Origin: Tulasnella sp. 424
Lineage: Eukaryota; Basidiomycota; Agaricomycetes; Cantharellales; Tulasnellaceae
Direction of reading: 5' to 3'
DNA length: 64,000 nucleotides
Assembly: GCA_019633425.1 (NCBI GenBank)
Contig: WSUB01000001.1
Coordinates: 806,001-870,000, forward strand
Below are positions 22,773-34,923 of the stretch, piece by piece. Both the position numbers and the translations under genes were made by a program. Every line of letters starts with the position of its first letter. Position 1 is the first letter of the stretch. The notes below the pieces were generated by a model. That model saw nothing but the letters and a program-made list of their open reading frames with translations, made no database searches and had not been told where the DNA came from.

Positions 22773-23654
22773 CTATGAAAATGCCAACAAGTCGCGTCGA
22801 AGAGAAATTGGGTCGGTTTAGGTTGGAATTATGGTCGGACGCGGAGGAGGAATTGTGAAGTCGTCGAGAGGTTGTAAAGAGATAATGACAGGGTGAATAT
22901 ACGGTTAGCTCTGGTTTGACGGTGCAATACATCGTCGCACGCACCTTTGACGGCGTGTACTAGTGAGGAAGGGCGATACCGAGACTCCGCGTCGAAATCG
23001 GTTGACTAGAAAACCCAACATGCGTAATGTCTCACGCACGGATCCAATGCCTCTAACGGCGCTAGCCGGGTAAGTTTGGTCACCGCGGCTTCGGATGCCT
23101 CAGGTTTCTCATGATGTCAAGAGTGATGATTACGTCGGGCAATCGATGTACCATTCCAAGGCAATAGAGCATGAGCGTATTGCTTAGGTTGGCTCTGATG
23201 TAACCCTCTTCGTGTTGCCCAACCGACAAAGCGGTTGCCGTTCTTTCAACAAATGGATGTGTCTACAAACACGAGACTCAACCTGGCTGAAATATCCTGG
23301 AGACATTACTCTTGATGGTTACTGAACCACCCGGCCACGGTTATTCGTCATGGACCAGCGTGTGTTTGTCAGTTTGGTTCTCGTCGGAGCGTCGGAGTTG
23401 TTTCGCGGACTTTATTAACGGTTGCCGAGGACCTTGCGTTTGTTCTTTCTCAACCACCACCACCTACACCCAGGCGGATCCCACTAGACGCTGCCCACCG
23501 CATCTACGACTACGAGAGAGTCGCAGAGACCTTCTAAGAGAGTGTGCGTGCTAGGTATATAAGCCCGCATCAAGACTAGTGCTGTTACGCACTTCCGGAT
23601 TCTACTCTGAACTGCTCAGCCGAACGCATCACGCACGATTTCCGTCATTCAAAC
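22773..23654. promoter_or_regulatory. Divergent promoter region of RPL9 and PCF11
   Basis: About 880 bp hold the two 5' flanks. Open frames here lack coding character. No RNA gene was recognised. Confidence 0.45.
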
Positions 23655-26429
23655 ATGTACTCTCAGCATCCATACCCCCAATATTCGCAGCCAATGCCTT
23701 CATACAATGCATATCAACAGCCGGCCTACCCACAGCAGCCAGCATATCCCCAGTATCAGAACTCTTACGCTCCACCTCCGCCACCGAATCCCCATCAAAT
23801 GGGCACTCAAGAGTTCCGTCAATGGTTCCTTGGCAAGCTCTCAGAGCTCGTTGTGAATCAGAAGAACATCATTCACAATCTTGCTTTCATCGCTAACGAA
23901 CACGCTCACCGAATGGGTCAAGTCGTTGCTGACTGCCTCGAGTACCACATCCGAAAGGTGAGTAGCGCTTCTGTAGTAGTCGTCTTTAGGGGAGAGGGGG
24001 ATGGCCCCACTGTGATGCATAGCATCCTCTCCGTTCGGTGCCGCCTCTCAGCTCAGTGTTTCCACGAGGTTCCATTTCATTCCATTGTACTTAGTACTCG
24101 TTGTCACACTTCGCCGAGTCAGTTCAGTGAACTTCATGGACGACTAAAAAAGCCTCACTCGAGGGTCAAATCCTTGAGGACGCCCTGCACGACGTCCCTG
24201 CTGAGTCGATTTTTGGCCACGCCTCCTGTGCTCTTCGAGACGTTGTGTTTCCCGCGTGACCCTGACCCCCCTTCTCCCGTTTCTCCCCGTGTTTGCTTGT
24301 TTGTCTATCTTTTCACGTTTGACTGACTGAACCCCACTCCGTCTGCAGGCCCACCCCCAGGTGAAGCTCCCCGCATGGTATCTATTGGACTCTATCGCAA
24401 AGAATATAGGGCATCCGTACACCCAACTCTTTTCTAAATTCATCGGTCGCCTCTTCCTCGACTCGTACCATGCCGTTGACCTATCTACCCGGTCCAAGAT
24501 GGAAGAAATGCTCGTTACCTGGAGAACAGGCGCAAGAGGAGGGCTAGAGCTATTCGGTCCCGAGAATCAACATGCCATTGAGAAAGGCGTTTGGAACACT
24601 CCCGTGAGTTCATCGCCTGGTCATAGCCGCTCCGGCAAATCATTCAAGAAGGGGCGTCCGCCATATTACCATCTGCAGTCTTCCTCAAGCTCGGCTTCAA
24701 GTCGTGCCGCTGGCCCGAGCAAAGCTCAAGTCTTGACAGAACTAGAGGTTATTTTAGCTCAGAAAACACGTGCAGTCGAGTTGGACCCGTATGATACATT
24801 ATCTGCTGGCCATGTCGATACACTTACCCAGGTGGGTTTCTAGTCTTCCTTCCGAACTCCTTTCTAGTTACTGACAGCATTTCGTTGCTCCTAGCTTCGT
24901 ACCTTGGTTCAAAGCTCGTCTATTTCACCGCAGGAGCTTACGGCAATTGCTACTCAGTTAAGGAATCTTGCACGTAGTACAGCCTCTGCTGCGCCTCCTT
25001 TACCCCCCATGGTACCTCCAACACAACCAGTGTTCGCCTCCGCGCCTCCGGTGGTTCCTCCTCCGTCAACGTATCCCGGTGTGGCAAGCCAGTCTGCAAA
25101 GGCATATTCGGCGCCTGTGAATGTAAGCTCGGCCACACCATTACCAGTGCAGCAAGTCGCGCCTCCTGCTGCTGCAGACATTAGTGCCCTGTTCCAAAAT
25201 CTCGTCAAAGCCGGTGTGGTTAGCGCTGCCGTCCCTTCAGGAAGTGGAACGCCAACGACTGTCCCTGCTCCTGCTTTCTCGTTGTCGTCTTTGACTTCAT
25301 TGTCAAGTTTGCTCGCGTCCGTTAGCTCGGTGAAACCTGAGAGTGAATCCGCGCCCACCATTGTCGGTCCCCAGGAAGAGGCCCAGAGAGAGTACGAGCG
25401 AGCTATACTCAGTTTCGATATCCCGTTGACAGCCTCAGGCATCCAAAGGTGTGCAACTTACCTTCAGCGTGGAAAAGAGTTTGGTCTGACGAGCTGTCTA
25501 TCTTCCAGAGAGAATCTAAACGCTATCCCTTTCTTATATGACCATCTTCCACTTCAATGCAAGCAATGCGCGGAACGTTTCCCGGATGACGGTCCCGCTA
25601 GCAAGAAGCGTTACGACGACCATCTTGATGCTCACTTCAGGCAGAATTTGAGGAATGTTACCAGCACGACCTCCACAGCAAGTGCAGGAACAACGAGCCG
25701 AGGTTTTACTCGTAGTTGGTTTGTCGGGAGAAAGGTAGGTTTATTAATACACTTGAAATTGGGTCTCTTGCTGATGGGATTTATTTTTAGGACTGGATCA
25801 GCGACGTGACAAGGGATACATCTGGCGAAGGAAATCAGTCTCCTAGGTCACTTGAGAAGGGCAAAGGTCGTGCTCTCAGTCCGGTCCCCAAAGTGTCGTC
25901 TGAAGAACGTGAGGCTAAGTTGCGAGCGTCCTACGTCGTGATCCCTCCTGGTGATGAAGCCAGGCGGACAACGTGCCCGATATGTAAGGAACCCATTAAG
26001 ACGGAGTTCCTAGACGACGAAGAAGAGTGGGTCTGGCGGAACGCAGTATCGGTTAAGGGCAAGGTTCGTCATGTCGTGTCCCGATCTCAGACTCCACTGT
26101 TGACGTCGACCTTGCCTCAGATTTACCACGCTACTTGCCATGCTGATGCCGTGGCTGCCAACCTTGCCCGAGTCAAGCACGAAGGCGTGGCCAGTACAGG
26201 CCGAAGCCGTTCAGCAACACCGGACACCGTGATGAAGCGTGAGGATATGGACAAGACGACCCTCAAAGCGTCACCTCTGGCTGGTACCAAACGCAAGATG
26301 TCCGAATCTGATGATGAAGGATCGGAGCATCGTCGTTCAGCTTCATTGGACGCTCGACCCGTGATGGTCAAAGTGGAGGAAACCGACTCTCCAAGGCCGT
26401 TCAAGAAACAAGCGCTCGCCCCGGCATGA
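23655..26429 (+). CDS. PCF11: mRNA 3'-end processing factor PCF11
   Basis: Five exons (23655-23957, 24349-24831, 24895-25734, 25791-26063, 26121-26429) give 735 residues. After a Tyr/Pro/Gln-rich start comes a CTD-interacting domain (about residues 48-180; PAWYLLDSIAKNIGHPYTQL, LFLDSYHAVDLSTRSKMEEM). This binds the phosphorylated C-terminal domain of RNA polymerase II. The C-terminal half has two zinc-finger-like regions: CKQCAERF...RYDDHLDAHF and CPICKEPI...YHATCHADA, with the RSWFVGRKDWISD block between them, as in Pcf11 of cleavage factor IA. The protein couples transcription termination to cleavage and polyadenylation in the nucleus. Intron 1 (391 nt) is long for this genome. Intron 4 (26064-26120) is 57 nt and free of stops. 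Confidence 0.92.
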
Positions 26430-26905
26430 TTATCGTTTTGGTTTTCTCGGAACTCTTCAACCTATTTTATTGCTTTTTGTCCCCTTTCATTGTATATGTG
26501 TATGATGATAACACTCTCTCAATGCATCCATTACTGCTTGATATGTCATGTGTGTGTGTGTGCGCGCACGGCAACTTCCTTTCGCTCAGTGTCTTTGTTT
26601 CATGGCAGTGGGACCGTGGGACGGGGGTTGGCATAGACTCCGGTGATAGACTTACACCGCTCTTCTTCCCCTTCCCTCCGCTCCATCCGAGTCTTTTAGT
26701 CCTTCGACCTTCGTGAATTCTGCAAAGCGAATCGACTGCTACTACAACCAACATTATCTCCAAGGACCGTAAACCGTCATCACTGAACATTACTGCGCAT
26801 CGCCGCCCTGAACATCGGAGCGACCTTCTGTTCGATCAACCACCTCAAAAAGCCTTCAACCTCTCTCACACTGCTGGACCAAGTTCACCTTGTGTTGAAG
26901 GAGTC
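26430..26905. other. Intergenic with a short GT/GC repeat
   Basis: Contains the PCF11 3' flank and the leader of the next gene. A small (GT)n(GC)n run lies near 26549-26568. No gene is supported. Confidence 0.5.
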
Positions 26906-28682
26906 ATGAGCAAAATAGAGGCTGCGTTAGAAATACCCGAAGTCTTGAGCCGCATCATAGGGCAAGCAGATTCAAAGGACCAGACTGTGGCGGCAAGGAC
27001 TTCAAAGGCATGGAACGAGGCGGCACTCAACTGCATCTGGAGACGGCTCGACTCCATCGTACCTTTATTAAAAATACTCTCCCCTTTGAGGAGAATACCA
27101 TACCCATCGATGTGGGTCAGTCTGCCCCCATTTCTTTCCCATCAAATACATCTTTGTTGATACTATCGCTCTTTCCCAATAGGAACTAGAGCATCTACCA
27201 TGTGAGGAGTCATGGGCACGGTTCAACCACATTGCGCACCGAGTGCGGAAGCTGGCGCACCACGACGAACAGACGATCGATGGCAGGGAACACTCTCATC
27301 TTGCCTTCAACGTCTTCATGGACTTGGCCTCCATGGGTCCGAAACCGCTACTACCGAATCTCCGCGAGCTGGAATGGCATGTTGTCCGACCTGACACCCC
27401 ATTCTCTTTGGTCTTCCTTTTCCTCAACCCCAACCTCCGCCAGCTTTCCCTGGAAGTCGATATCACGGACATCCCAGCCCGTTCGTTCAACAATCTCCTT
27501 CAGCTCCTCCCAACATATACTCCTCTCCTCACCCATCTGTATCTCTATACGCACGTATCGGCCCGAGACATTCAGACAGAGCTGGCTCGATGCGTTGGCA
27601 GGCTGCGCAGCCTCGAGGTCGTCGGTCTCCCACCGAACTACCACACCGATATCGTGGTTAACGCCCTTGCAGTGGCCCCTGCCCTGCTTGAAATGCGCAC
27701 AGGATGGCTGGCCGCTGCTCCTGGAACGCCGGAGGAGTCGCGAGTAGAGTTCCAAGATGGATGGTTCCGAACGATGGAAAGGTTGGATTTCGAGGCACCG
27801 CCAGGAAGGGCGATCTCCCTCCTCTCGAATCAATTCCGGCCTCAATCATTAACCCGCATCAGACTTACCACCGGTCTCATATCCGACAATGACCAGCTAG
27901 AACGCTTCCTCACAGTCATTGCTACAACCATTCCGAACCTCACCCTCCTATCCCTGAACATGTGGTCACCTCATCTTCCGATTCCACCGGCCCTCGTCTT
28001 TAGCACCTTCCGGCCCATCCTCCAGTGTCGCAAACTCACCTACTTCGAGCTCGGACACAATCACCCGATGCAGCTAGATGAAGGAAACATACTGGAAATG
28101 GCAGAAGCATGGCCGGAGCTCAAGGATTTGACCATATGCGAGGACCCGGTAATTGCCCCCGACACGCCGCCCGGTCTGTCGCTGTCTGTACTCCCTCTGT
28201 TTGCGGAGAAGTTCCCAGCTTTGAGGGAGTTGGGTCTCTTCCTAGACGGCACTCCCGTACCGCCTTTTGCTTCGCCTCCGGTGTTCCGCCACCTCCGAGA
28301 GCTCAACGTCGGTACATCACGATTGGAGCCTAAACATGCAACCTCAGTGGCGTTGTACATCAGCGACATTTGCCACAATGCCGCTTCAGTGGTCAAGGGC
28401 AAGTCGGCCTGGCATGTTAGCGGGGTGTGGGATCTAGAAGAAGACGATACACCATATCTGACGAGTAGCCAAGCATGGGCGGAAGTCGGAAAGATCGTAA
28501 AGTCCGTCCATCAACATCGTCTAGAGAAGGAAAAGTCTCGACAGCAAGCGGTTCAACGTCAGGCCAGGGCAATGGTTACGGGGATGATAGAGCAAATCCG
28601 TAATGGAGGAGATAACAGCACCCTGGAGGCTAAGGTGAAGGAGTTGGAAGCAGCCCTGCGGACTACGTTGGGCGATTTCTAG
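26906..28682 (+). CDS. F-box/LRR-like protein with C-terminal coiled coil
   Basis: Two exons (26906-27115, 27183-28682) give 569 residues. The N terminus (IPEVLSRIIGQADSKDQTVA, then TSKAWNEAALNCIWRRL) looks like an F-box, which binds Skp1 in SCF ubiquitin ligases. The body has repeated Leu-rich strands (LRELEWHV, LRQLSLEVD, LTLLSLNMW) like the LRR-like substrate-binding region of basidiomycete F-box proteins. The last 80 residues, rich in Lys/Glu/Gln, are probably a coiled coil. It belongs to the same broad family as the array at 50-63.5 kb: both share the motif WARFNHIAHRVRKL/WERFWALASRVRKL and a domain order of F-box then LRR-like. The donor at 27116 (GTCAGT) follows Trp and keeps phase 0. 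The substrate is unknown. Confidence 0.78.
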
Positions 28683-28881
28683 CTCCCCTGGAATGGGATT
28701 AAGGGCAAAAGGTTTAGTACGACCCCGGTTTCCTTCTCTGATATATGCATTTATCTGTGTCTCATTTCGGCATTGTAAACCTAATACCCCTGTTTACTAG
28801 CTTTTCTAGCCCATCGCATATGTATATAACTGGTTGAGTATAGTACGAGTACAGATGATCCGTATGGGCATGCTACACCGG

Positions 28882-31585
28882 TTACTTGCGGTAAAACTGC
28901 AAAATCTGCGTCAGATGCTGACCTGAGACAAATTTGAAGTGTAGGACCCACATTGCGGCGGAAGTTAAACCAGAGAGAGAGACATCCGCGATCGAAGCTG
29001 CTGCGGAATCCACTGTAGGCCGTGACCGAGACATCAACAACCAATATGTGCTCAGTCAAGGGTGATCACGTACCGCTTATGAGAGTATTCCCAATCACGG
29101 TTCACAATGCGGAATGCAATATCTTCGTATGGGGGCCCAGCAGTAAACCAAAGAAGACACGTATCCTCGTTGCCTGGTTCTTTGACAATCCTGTACGTCG
29201 GTGCTTTCGACTTGTCGATAAGATCGGGATAGAAAATATTGAACTATAAAAGACTAGGTGAGAACTTCAGATAGCCAACAAAGCGTAGGATGTACACACC
29301 TTGTAGCCTTGTACGACCTTTGGGGGAGGGTTGTCGGTGCTAGGGAATAGATCGATCAATACATGGTGATTTCTCAGTAGCGCGGCGAACATACTCGTAG
29401 TGAGTCTGGTTGTACTTGTTCCATTCGTAACCGGTGTGAACCCTATTAAAGTATCGAGGTTTGCGAGGTCGATATTTGTCTTCCCAGGTGTAGGTCGTTG
29501 GGTTCTGAATCATCTCTTCCAAGTTGAAGATTTCCTCGTCCTCGTCCATATCTTTCTCTGCCTGTGCACGGTAAAGCGCTTCTGATTCCAGGTCAGCACC
29601 GCTTGGTGCAGCAACGTCTCCACTTTCGGTGGGTTTGGCAGGCTTTGGTACGAAGCGAGACGAAGTAACAGTCCGACGCGCGGCGAACTACAGTGAGGAG
29701 GGCATATGTCAACAGGGTTGCGCAGGCTACTCGGCATTAAACTACGCACCAGACGACGCCTGTCCTCCATTTCATCGATGATTTCAAGTTGCCGTTCTTC
29801 CGGTGGAAGCCTTGTTAGATCGAAGGTCATGGGACTCATCTCCCTCTGATATGGCTCCGAATCGTCTATTTCCATTTGGGCTTGAGCAGTTTCCTCAGGA
29901 ACTTCGGATGTGACTTCGGCATGCATATCACCACCCCAATTCTTTGCGCTAGGTCCCCCACGCCCGACCCCAGCCATCAGCTCCTGCTGTGCTTGAAGGG
30001 CCTCGTCTCTCTGGCGCTTCCTCAGTTGTTCAAGACGGTTCTGAACAACGACTTCGTGAAGCGCTCTTAGTTTCGCCTAATTTAGAAATCAAGATGCGAG
30101 TTTAGGCCACGTAGGGGTATGTATGAGCGATATGGGGCTTACCTTCGCCTTCCACACGATGATGTTCTTCAGCAAGTTCTCCCAATACTCGGTATCGATC
30201 GGTTCTCCGCTTGACAGCTTTGCCTGTACTTGTCTCTGCAACTGGTTGAGCTGTTCGTACGATCGTCCTTGTAACAAAGCGGTAATATCTCTCTCAACAG
30301 CTGCATTGGCGCGGGCCGCAACTGCGGAAGCTTCCGGACCCAGGCGGTTCTCTTCGCGCAACTTCTCTAGACGATCTTTGCAGACGACCATCATGTTCTG
30401 AATACGGAAAGGTGAGTATATGGTTACGAGCTGATCAGAAACACTTACCGTCCAGAAATCGATATTGACGTCTTTAGTCTCGAGAGATAGGTATTTCTGG
30501 ATATCATCATGCAGCTCTTCCGTTTGTTCCAAAGCGAGATTCTGGAAAGGCAGAATATCAGCATGTTTTAAGGCTTCACCGCCCCTTCATTGACTACCTA
30601 CCTCGAATATTGCATATGGTTCATCGAAATCAATTTCCATGCCTACTTCATCCAAGTCCAGGCCATCTTCGTCGATAAGTTTCTTGGGATCTTTTTCAAC
30701 TTCTGGAGAAGCAAACTTCAGGTTGAGGGCCAAAAAGTCGATGGCTTTTGCTCGTTTTTCCTTCAAGCGGATACCAGCTCGACGTCTCTCCTGCTCAAGC
30801 TGGAATTCTCCTTCCTTTTCAATCCATTCGGCTGTCTGAGCAGATTCGGCGAACCGCGCCATGCGAACTTCTTCTTCCTCCCGCAAAAGCTGAGCTGCCT
30901 CGCGCTCAGCGCGCCTTTGATTGAGTCTCTCGAGCTCTTCCTGGATGAATGAGTATGATCAGTCGTTGTAGTCAAGCCTCGGTGTGGATCACACACCTTC
31001 GCCTCTTGTCGTCGGAGCTCATCCTTTTTCCGAGCTTCATCAGCAGTCATCCCCATCTTTTTCTCTTTCTCGGCTTTTTTGTGCCATTTGAATTGTTGGC
31101 CTAGGTTCACATCGTTGAACGGGTTGTCCATCGCACTATAGACACTGAGCTCGGCGACCTGTCGAGCCTCCTCTTCCACTCGTGCAGCCTGTTTCTCAGC
31201 TTTCTTTCGCCTTGTGATCAAGTCCAGTCTCAGTATACCAGCAATCCAAGTGACAAAACATGCCTTACTTTTTGTCTTTCTTCTCCCGTTCCTTGTCACG
31301 GTCCTTACTTCGACTTCTGCTCCGCCTGCGGTGCTCCGCCTCGCGAGGGCGATCTTTATCCTTCTCTCTTTCGCGGGAGGCTTTTCTTCGCTTATGCTTT
31401 CCATCGTCGCGGTCGCTGTCGTCGTAACTCCTAGAACGCCGCCGTGAAGGGCCACTCTCCTTCTCCCGCCGCCGATCTTCATCCCTTCGCTCGCGCCGGT
31501 CATGATCATAATCTCGACCTCGACTATCGTAGCGGTCATAGTCGCCACGCCTTCTTGGTGAGCGAGATCTTGATCTTTCTCCCAT
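28882..31585 (-). CDS. CACTIN: Cactin, spliceosome-associated protein
   Basis: Eleven exons (31585-31269, 31210-30997, 30940-30602, 30541-30449, 30397-30143, 30076-29750, 29687-29395, 29339-29300, 29243-29074, 29012-28952, 28896-28882) give 707 residues. The N terminus is an RS-like Arg/Ser/Asp-rich region starting MGERSRSRSPRRR. The middle is Glu/Arg/Lys-rich helix. The C-terminal cactin domain is clear: RPRKPRYFNRVHTGYEWNKY, NPPPKVVQGYKFNIFYPDLI and AGPPYEDIAFRIVN. Cactin works in pre-mRNA splicing in the nucleus. An in-frame upstream methionine-like start exists but was not used because the RS start has the usual family form. The last coding exon is only 15 nt (FYRK and stop). Six of the ten introns are phase 0. 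Confidence 0.95.
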
Positions 31586-31837
31586 TCTGAAAGCAGCACG
31601 TGTCGTAGTTGGGCGGGTGCGGTGGTGAAGGTTGCCTGTACCCAACCAGTCGAGATTGCTTCGCTCACAATTTCCGAACCGCGGGATCCTCGATAGCTCA
31701 GACCCCACGATCACCCTATAGCTATGTACCCGTCGAGGTACCCGAGTAATTGAATGCGTAAGCAATATAGGCGAAACAATGGCAAATTTTATTTAGTTAA
31801 GACAAAAGTTTGCTGTTGACTATGTATTCAAACGCGA

Positions 31838-34664
31838 TTACACGGCGGATTTTCCAGAGTCCTCCTTCAAACTAACAATACGATTCAGTATCACCACATC
31901 CCCATCTCTTCGACCTGGAGCTCCGGTATCACTGTCTTGAAGACATCCTAATTTGGCTTCCTTGTCCAGAGCAAAGTAGCCCACTCGCAGTCCTTGGAAT
32001 CTGACCACTTCGTTGCCCACAAGTTGCTCAGCCGTTGCAACGGGAGCATCCCCGTGTTCTTCCTCGTGACCTTTATCCGCCTCTGCGATAGCCGCCTTGG
32101 CCTTGGTTGTTCGAGCTTCTGCGTCCTTTCGTGCAGCGCTAATGGCAGTTTTGGCCAGGCTCCAGAAGCCCACTTCGATCATGGCACCCTTGATCACTTC
32201 CTCGCTGTTGGGGTTGATGTGGTCCAGGAAATTGTCTTCAGCTGCAGGATTATCGCTCGTAAAGAGAGGGAGGAAGATTCGGGTTTCGTCGACACGGACG
32301 GGAGAACCGGAAGCAGCGTGCTCGGCGACCCATTGGATGAAGGCCTTCGGTTTAGGTACGGGCTTTCCGTCTTTCCCGTCCTCGAGTTTACAAACTAGCT
32401 CCGTAACATTCCCTTCTGCGTCTGTCTTGTACGACGTACAAGTGATGGGGTGGGGACCTTGGAAGAGGCCAACAGTCTTGCCTGGCGCCAGACGGAAGTA
32501 GTCCTTCGAGTCCTGAACCCGGAAGTCCTCGGCGTCAATGTACAGCGTCCGGGTGAACGGAATAGTGCTTTTCCCGAGTTCCGAGACCTTGGGATGAAGG
32601 GGCTTCTCGATCATCTCGAGGTAGTCCTCGGTTACATTCTCGAGGGTGACTTTGAGAGGCTTCAAGACCATCAACAGCCGCGGGGCAGTATTCTCCAGAT
32701 ACTGCCGAACAGTTTGCTCGAACCTGACGGTCTGAATGTTGGTAGTTGCCGTGGAAACCCCGAGTCCACTGACGAAGTTGAGGATTGCTTGAGGCGGGAC
32801 GCCACGCCGCCGAAGGGCAATGAGGGTGTATAATCTGGGGTCGTCCCAATCGCGAACGTATTTCTCTCTGACTAATTTGAGGATCTTGCGTTTCGACATG
32901 ATTGTACCGGTCAGGTTCAACCTGCCGTACTCCGACTGACGAGGCTTGTAGACTTCTAGCGCGTCGCAGAGCCAATCGTATGACTGCCGTGCGGTGATAA
33001 ACTCAGTCGTGCAGAGGGAGTGCCTAGAGAGCTTCTGTCAGCCGTTTGCCGTGCGCCGAGTAATCAAGGAACGCACGAGATATTTTCGAAGCTATCACAC
33101 AAGCAATGCGTGAAGTCATAGGTTGGATATATCCTCCACTTTGCCCCAGTCCGGTGATGAGGAGCGTTGAGCACACGATAGGCAACGAGGTCCCACATTT
33201 GAGGGTTGCCATCTTCGAGGTCTTGCTTCATTCTCAGAATTGCCTCCCCTGGCTGATATTTGCCGTCCCTCATTCCCGCAAACTCTGCGATCGACTCTTC
33301 GATCGGACGACTTCGATGACTGCATGCTTTGCGAGGACCACGTTCCTCGCCTCCCCGGTTCGCTTTTATTTCTTCACCTGAAATTACACGGGTGTTAGGT
33401 GAAGCAGTGGGGGATCGCAAATGAGGGCGTACCAGTGCAGTGGCAAACGTAAGCCCTATCCCGCTTGATTAACTCCACCGCCAGATCGTGAAGTGTCTGG
33501 AAGTGATCGCTCGAGTACGTGATCCGGTATGGTTCAAACCCAAGCCACCGGACCATTTCCAGGATGCTCTCGAAGTATCGGGCTTCTTCCGCTTCAGGAT
33601 TGGTGTCATCATATCGGAGATAACAATGTCCGCCGTAGTGGGCAGCATAGCCAAAATTGACGAAAATGGCCTTGGAATGACCGATATGGAGGAACCCATT
33701 TGGCTCTGGTGGGAACCGAGTGAAGACCTTCCCGCCTGTAGCCGTGAGGTGTTGTTCCCGGAGATGAGGGTGAATCTGGGCGTTCCCTCCCGGTTTGTGA
33801 AGCTTGCCAAGGAAACCCTCCTCGAAGACAGTTCGCTCTGCTAATTTTGAAGAAGTGGCGGGGGACTCGGAGGATGGAGCAGCCGCGGCGGTCTTCGCTG
33901 GAGCTTTTGGTTCCTGCGATGCGAGTGTGTTAGGCTAGACGAATGGTCGAACGCGGTCCCGCTACCCACCTTGTTCTTGCCCTTAGTCCCCGTCTCCTTA
34001 GGCCCAAATCGCTCCGTAAATAGTTTTTCGACAGAGGTCTTCACTTCCAAAGGAGGTGCCCAGCGTAACGTTGGAGTCGCTTTGGCGGAATTGATGAAGG
34101 CCATGAGGGATGACCAGCCTTCCGGCGGTTGTGCTTCAAAATGGCTTCTCACAAACTCATTCACCTGTTCAGGAGTGAGCTCCACACCTATGATGAGTTA
34201 AATTAGTAAAACTTGGTGCACATAGAACGAATTGGTACGAACCCACGCCGCATTCCTTGTCGAACTCTTCTTCGTTTACCGGTGCCGGGTGCGCTTCCAG
34301 GTATTTCACGGCGGCTAGGAATATCAGTGTTATCAGACGTACTTCCATTCTGGCTGCAAACTCGCATACCTGAAACCTGATCCACAGACTTTAACTTCCC
34401 TTCCGAAATACCAGTGACGATATGTGCCCGCTCGGTTGAACCAAGGTTTCCAGCCTGGACGGCCAATGTTGCCACCAAAGACGCCTGCTTCTCGTTCAGT
34501 CCCTTTCCTTTCAGATCATTCTGATCCGCAATCTCTTTCAACGTGGCAGCATTCTTCGGATTCCTCGCCGCGTCGGTGGCCTTGGGTTTCGAGAGACCAA
34601 TTGCTTCGAAGGAGGCGATAAGCTCAGCGACGGCGGGATCGTTGGGATCGAACTTGGGAGGCAT
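31838..34664 (-). CDS. GLN4: Glutaminyl-tRNA synthetase (cytosolic, class I)
   Basis: Six exons (34664-34370, 34314-34243, 34187-33970, 33913-33433, 33377-33077, 33023-31838) give 850 residues. The enzyme charges tRNA-Gln with glutamine. An N-terminal appended region of about 195 residues, as in yeast Gln4, is followed by a lysine/alanine linker. The catalytic domain has the class I signatures [15 protein letters not shown] (HIGH at 271-274) and MSKRK near residue 498, plus [20 protein letters not shown]. The C-terminal beta-barrel anticodon-binding domain ends near the stop. An inserted Ala/Lys/Glu-rich stretch (about residues 770-800) lies within this barrel. The gene lies between cactin and the MFS transporter, all on the minus strand, with separate promoters. 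Confidence 0.97.
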
Positions 34665-34923
34665 TTAGTTGAGAAAAATTTACGCGATTCCTCCTTGGAT
34701 GGTGAGTGAATGGGATATATAAAGGGATCTGTGAGTCAAGAGCCGGAGCTGGGAGTCGAGATAGGTGTTGGGTGATTTGCAGTTATTTGTCATGAATCTG
34801 TCGTGTGCTTCTACGTGAACACAGTATTTGCCAGAGCATTCGATTTCCGGGTTCGAAATCATCACGGCACTCGTATATGTGTGCATGGCAGAATTTTACA
34901 GTATCGGAATGCTACAGCCTCGC

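Noticed and set aside
34840..34862. GGTTCGAAATC-like B-box suggesting a tRNA
   Set aside because: No matching A-box, acceptor stem or anticodon arm could be drawn around it.
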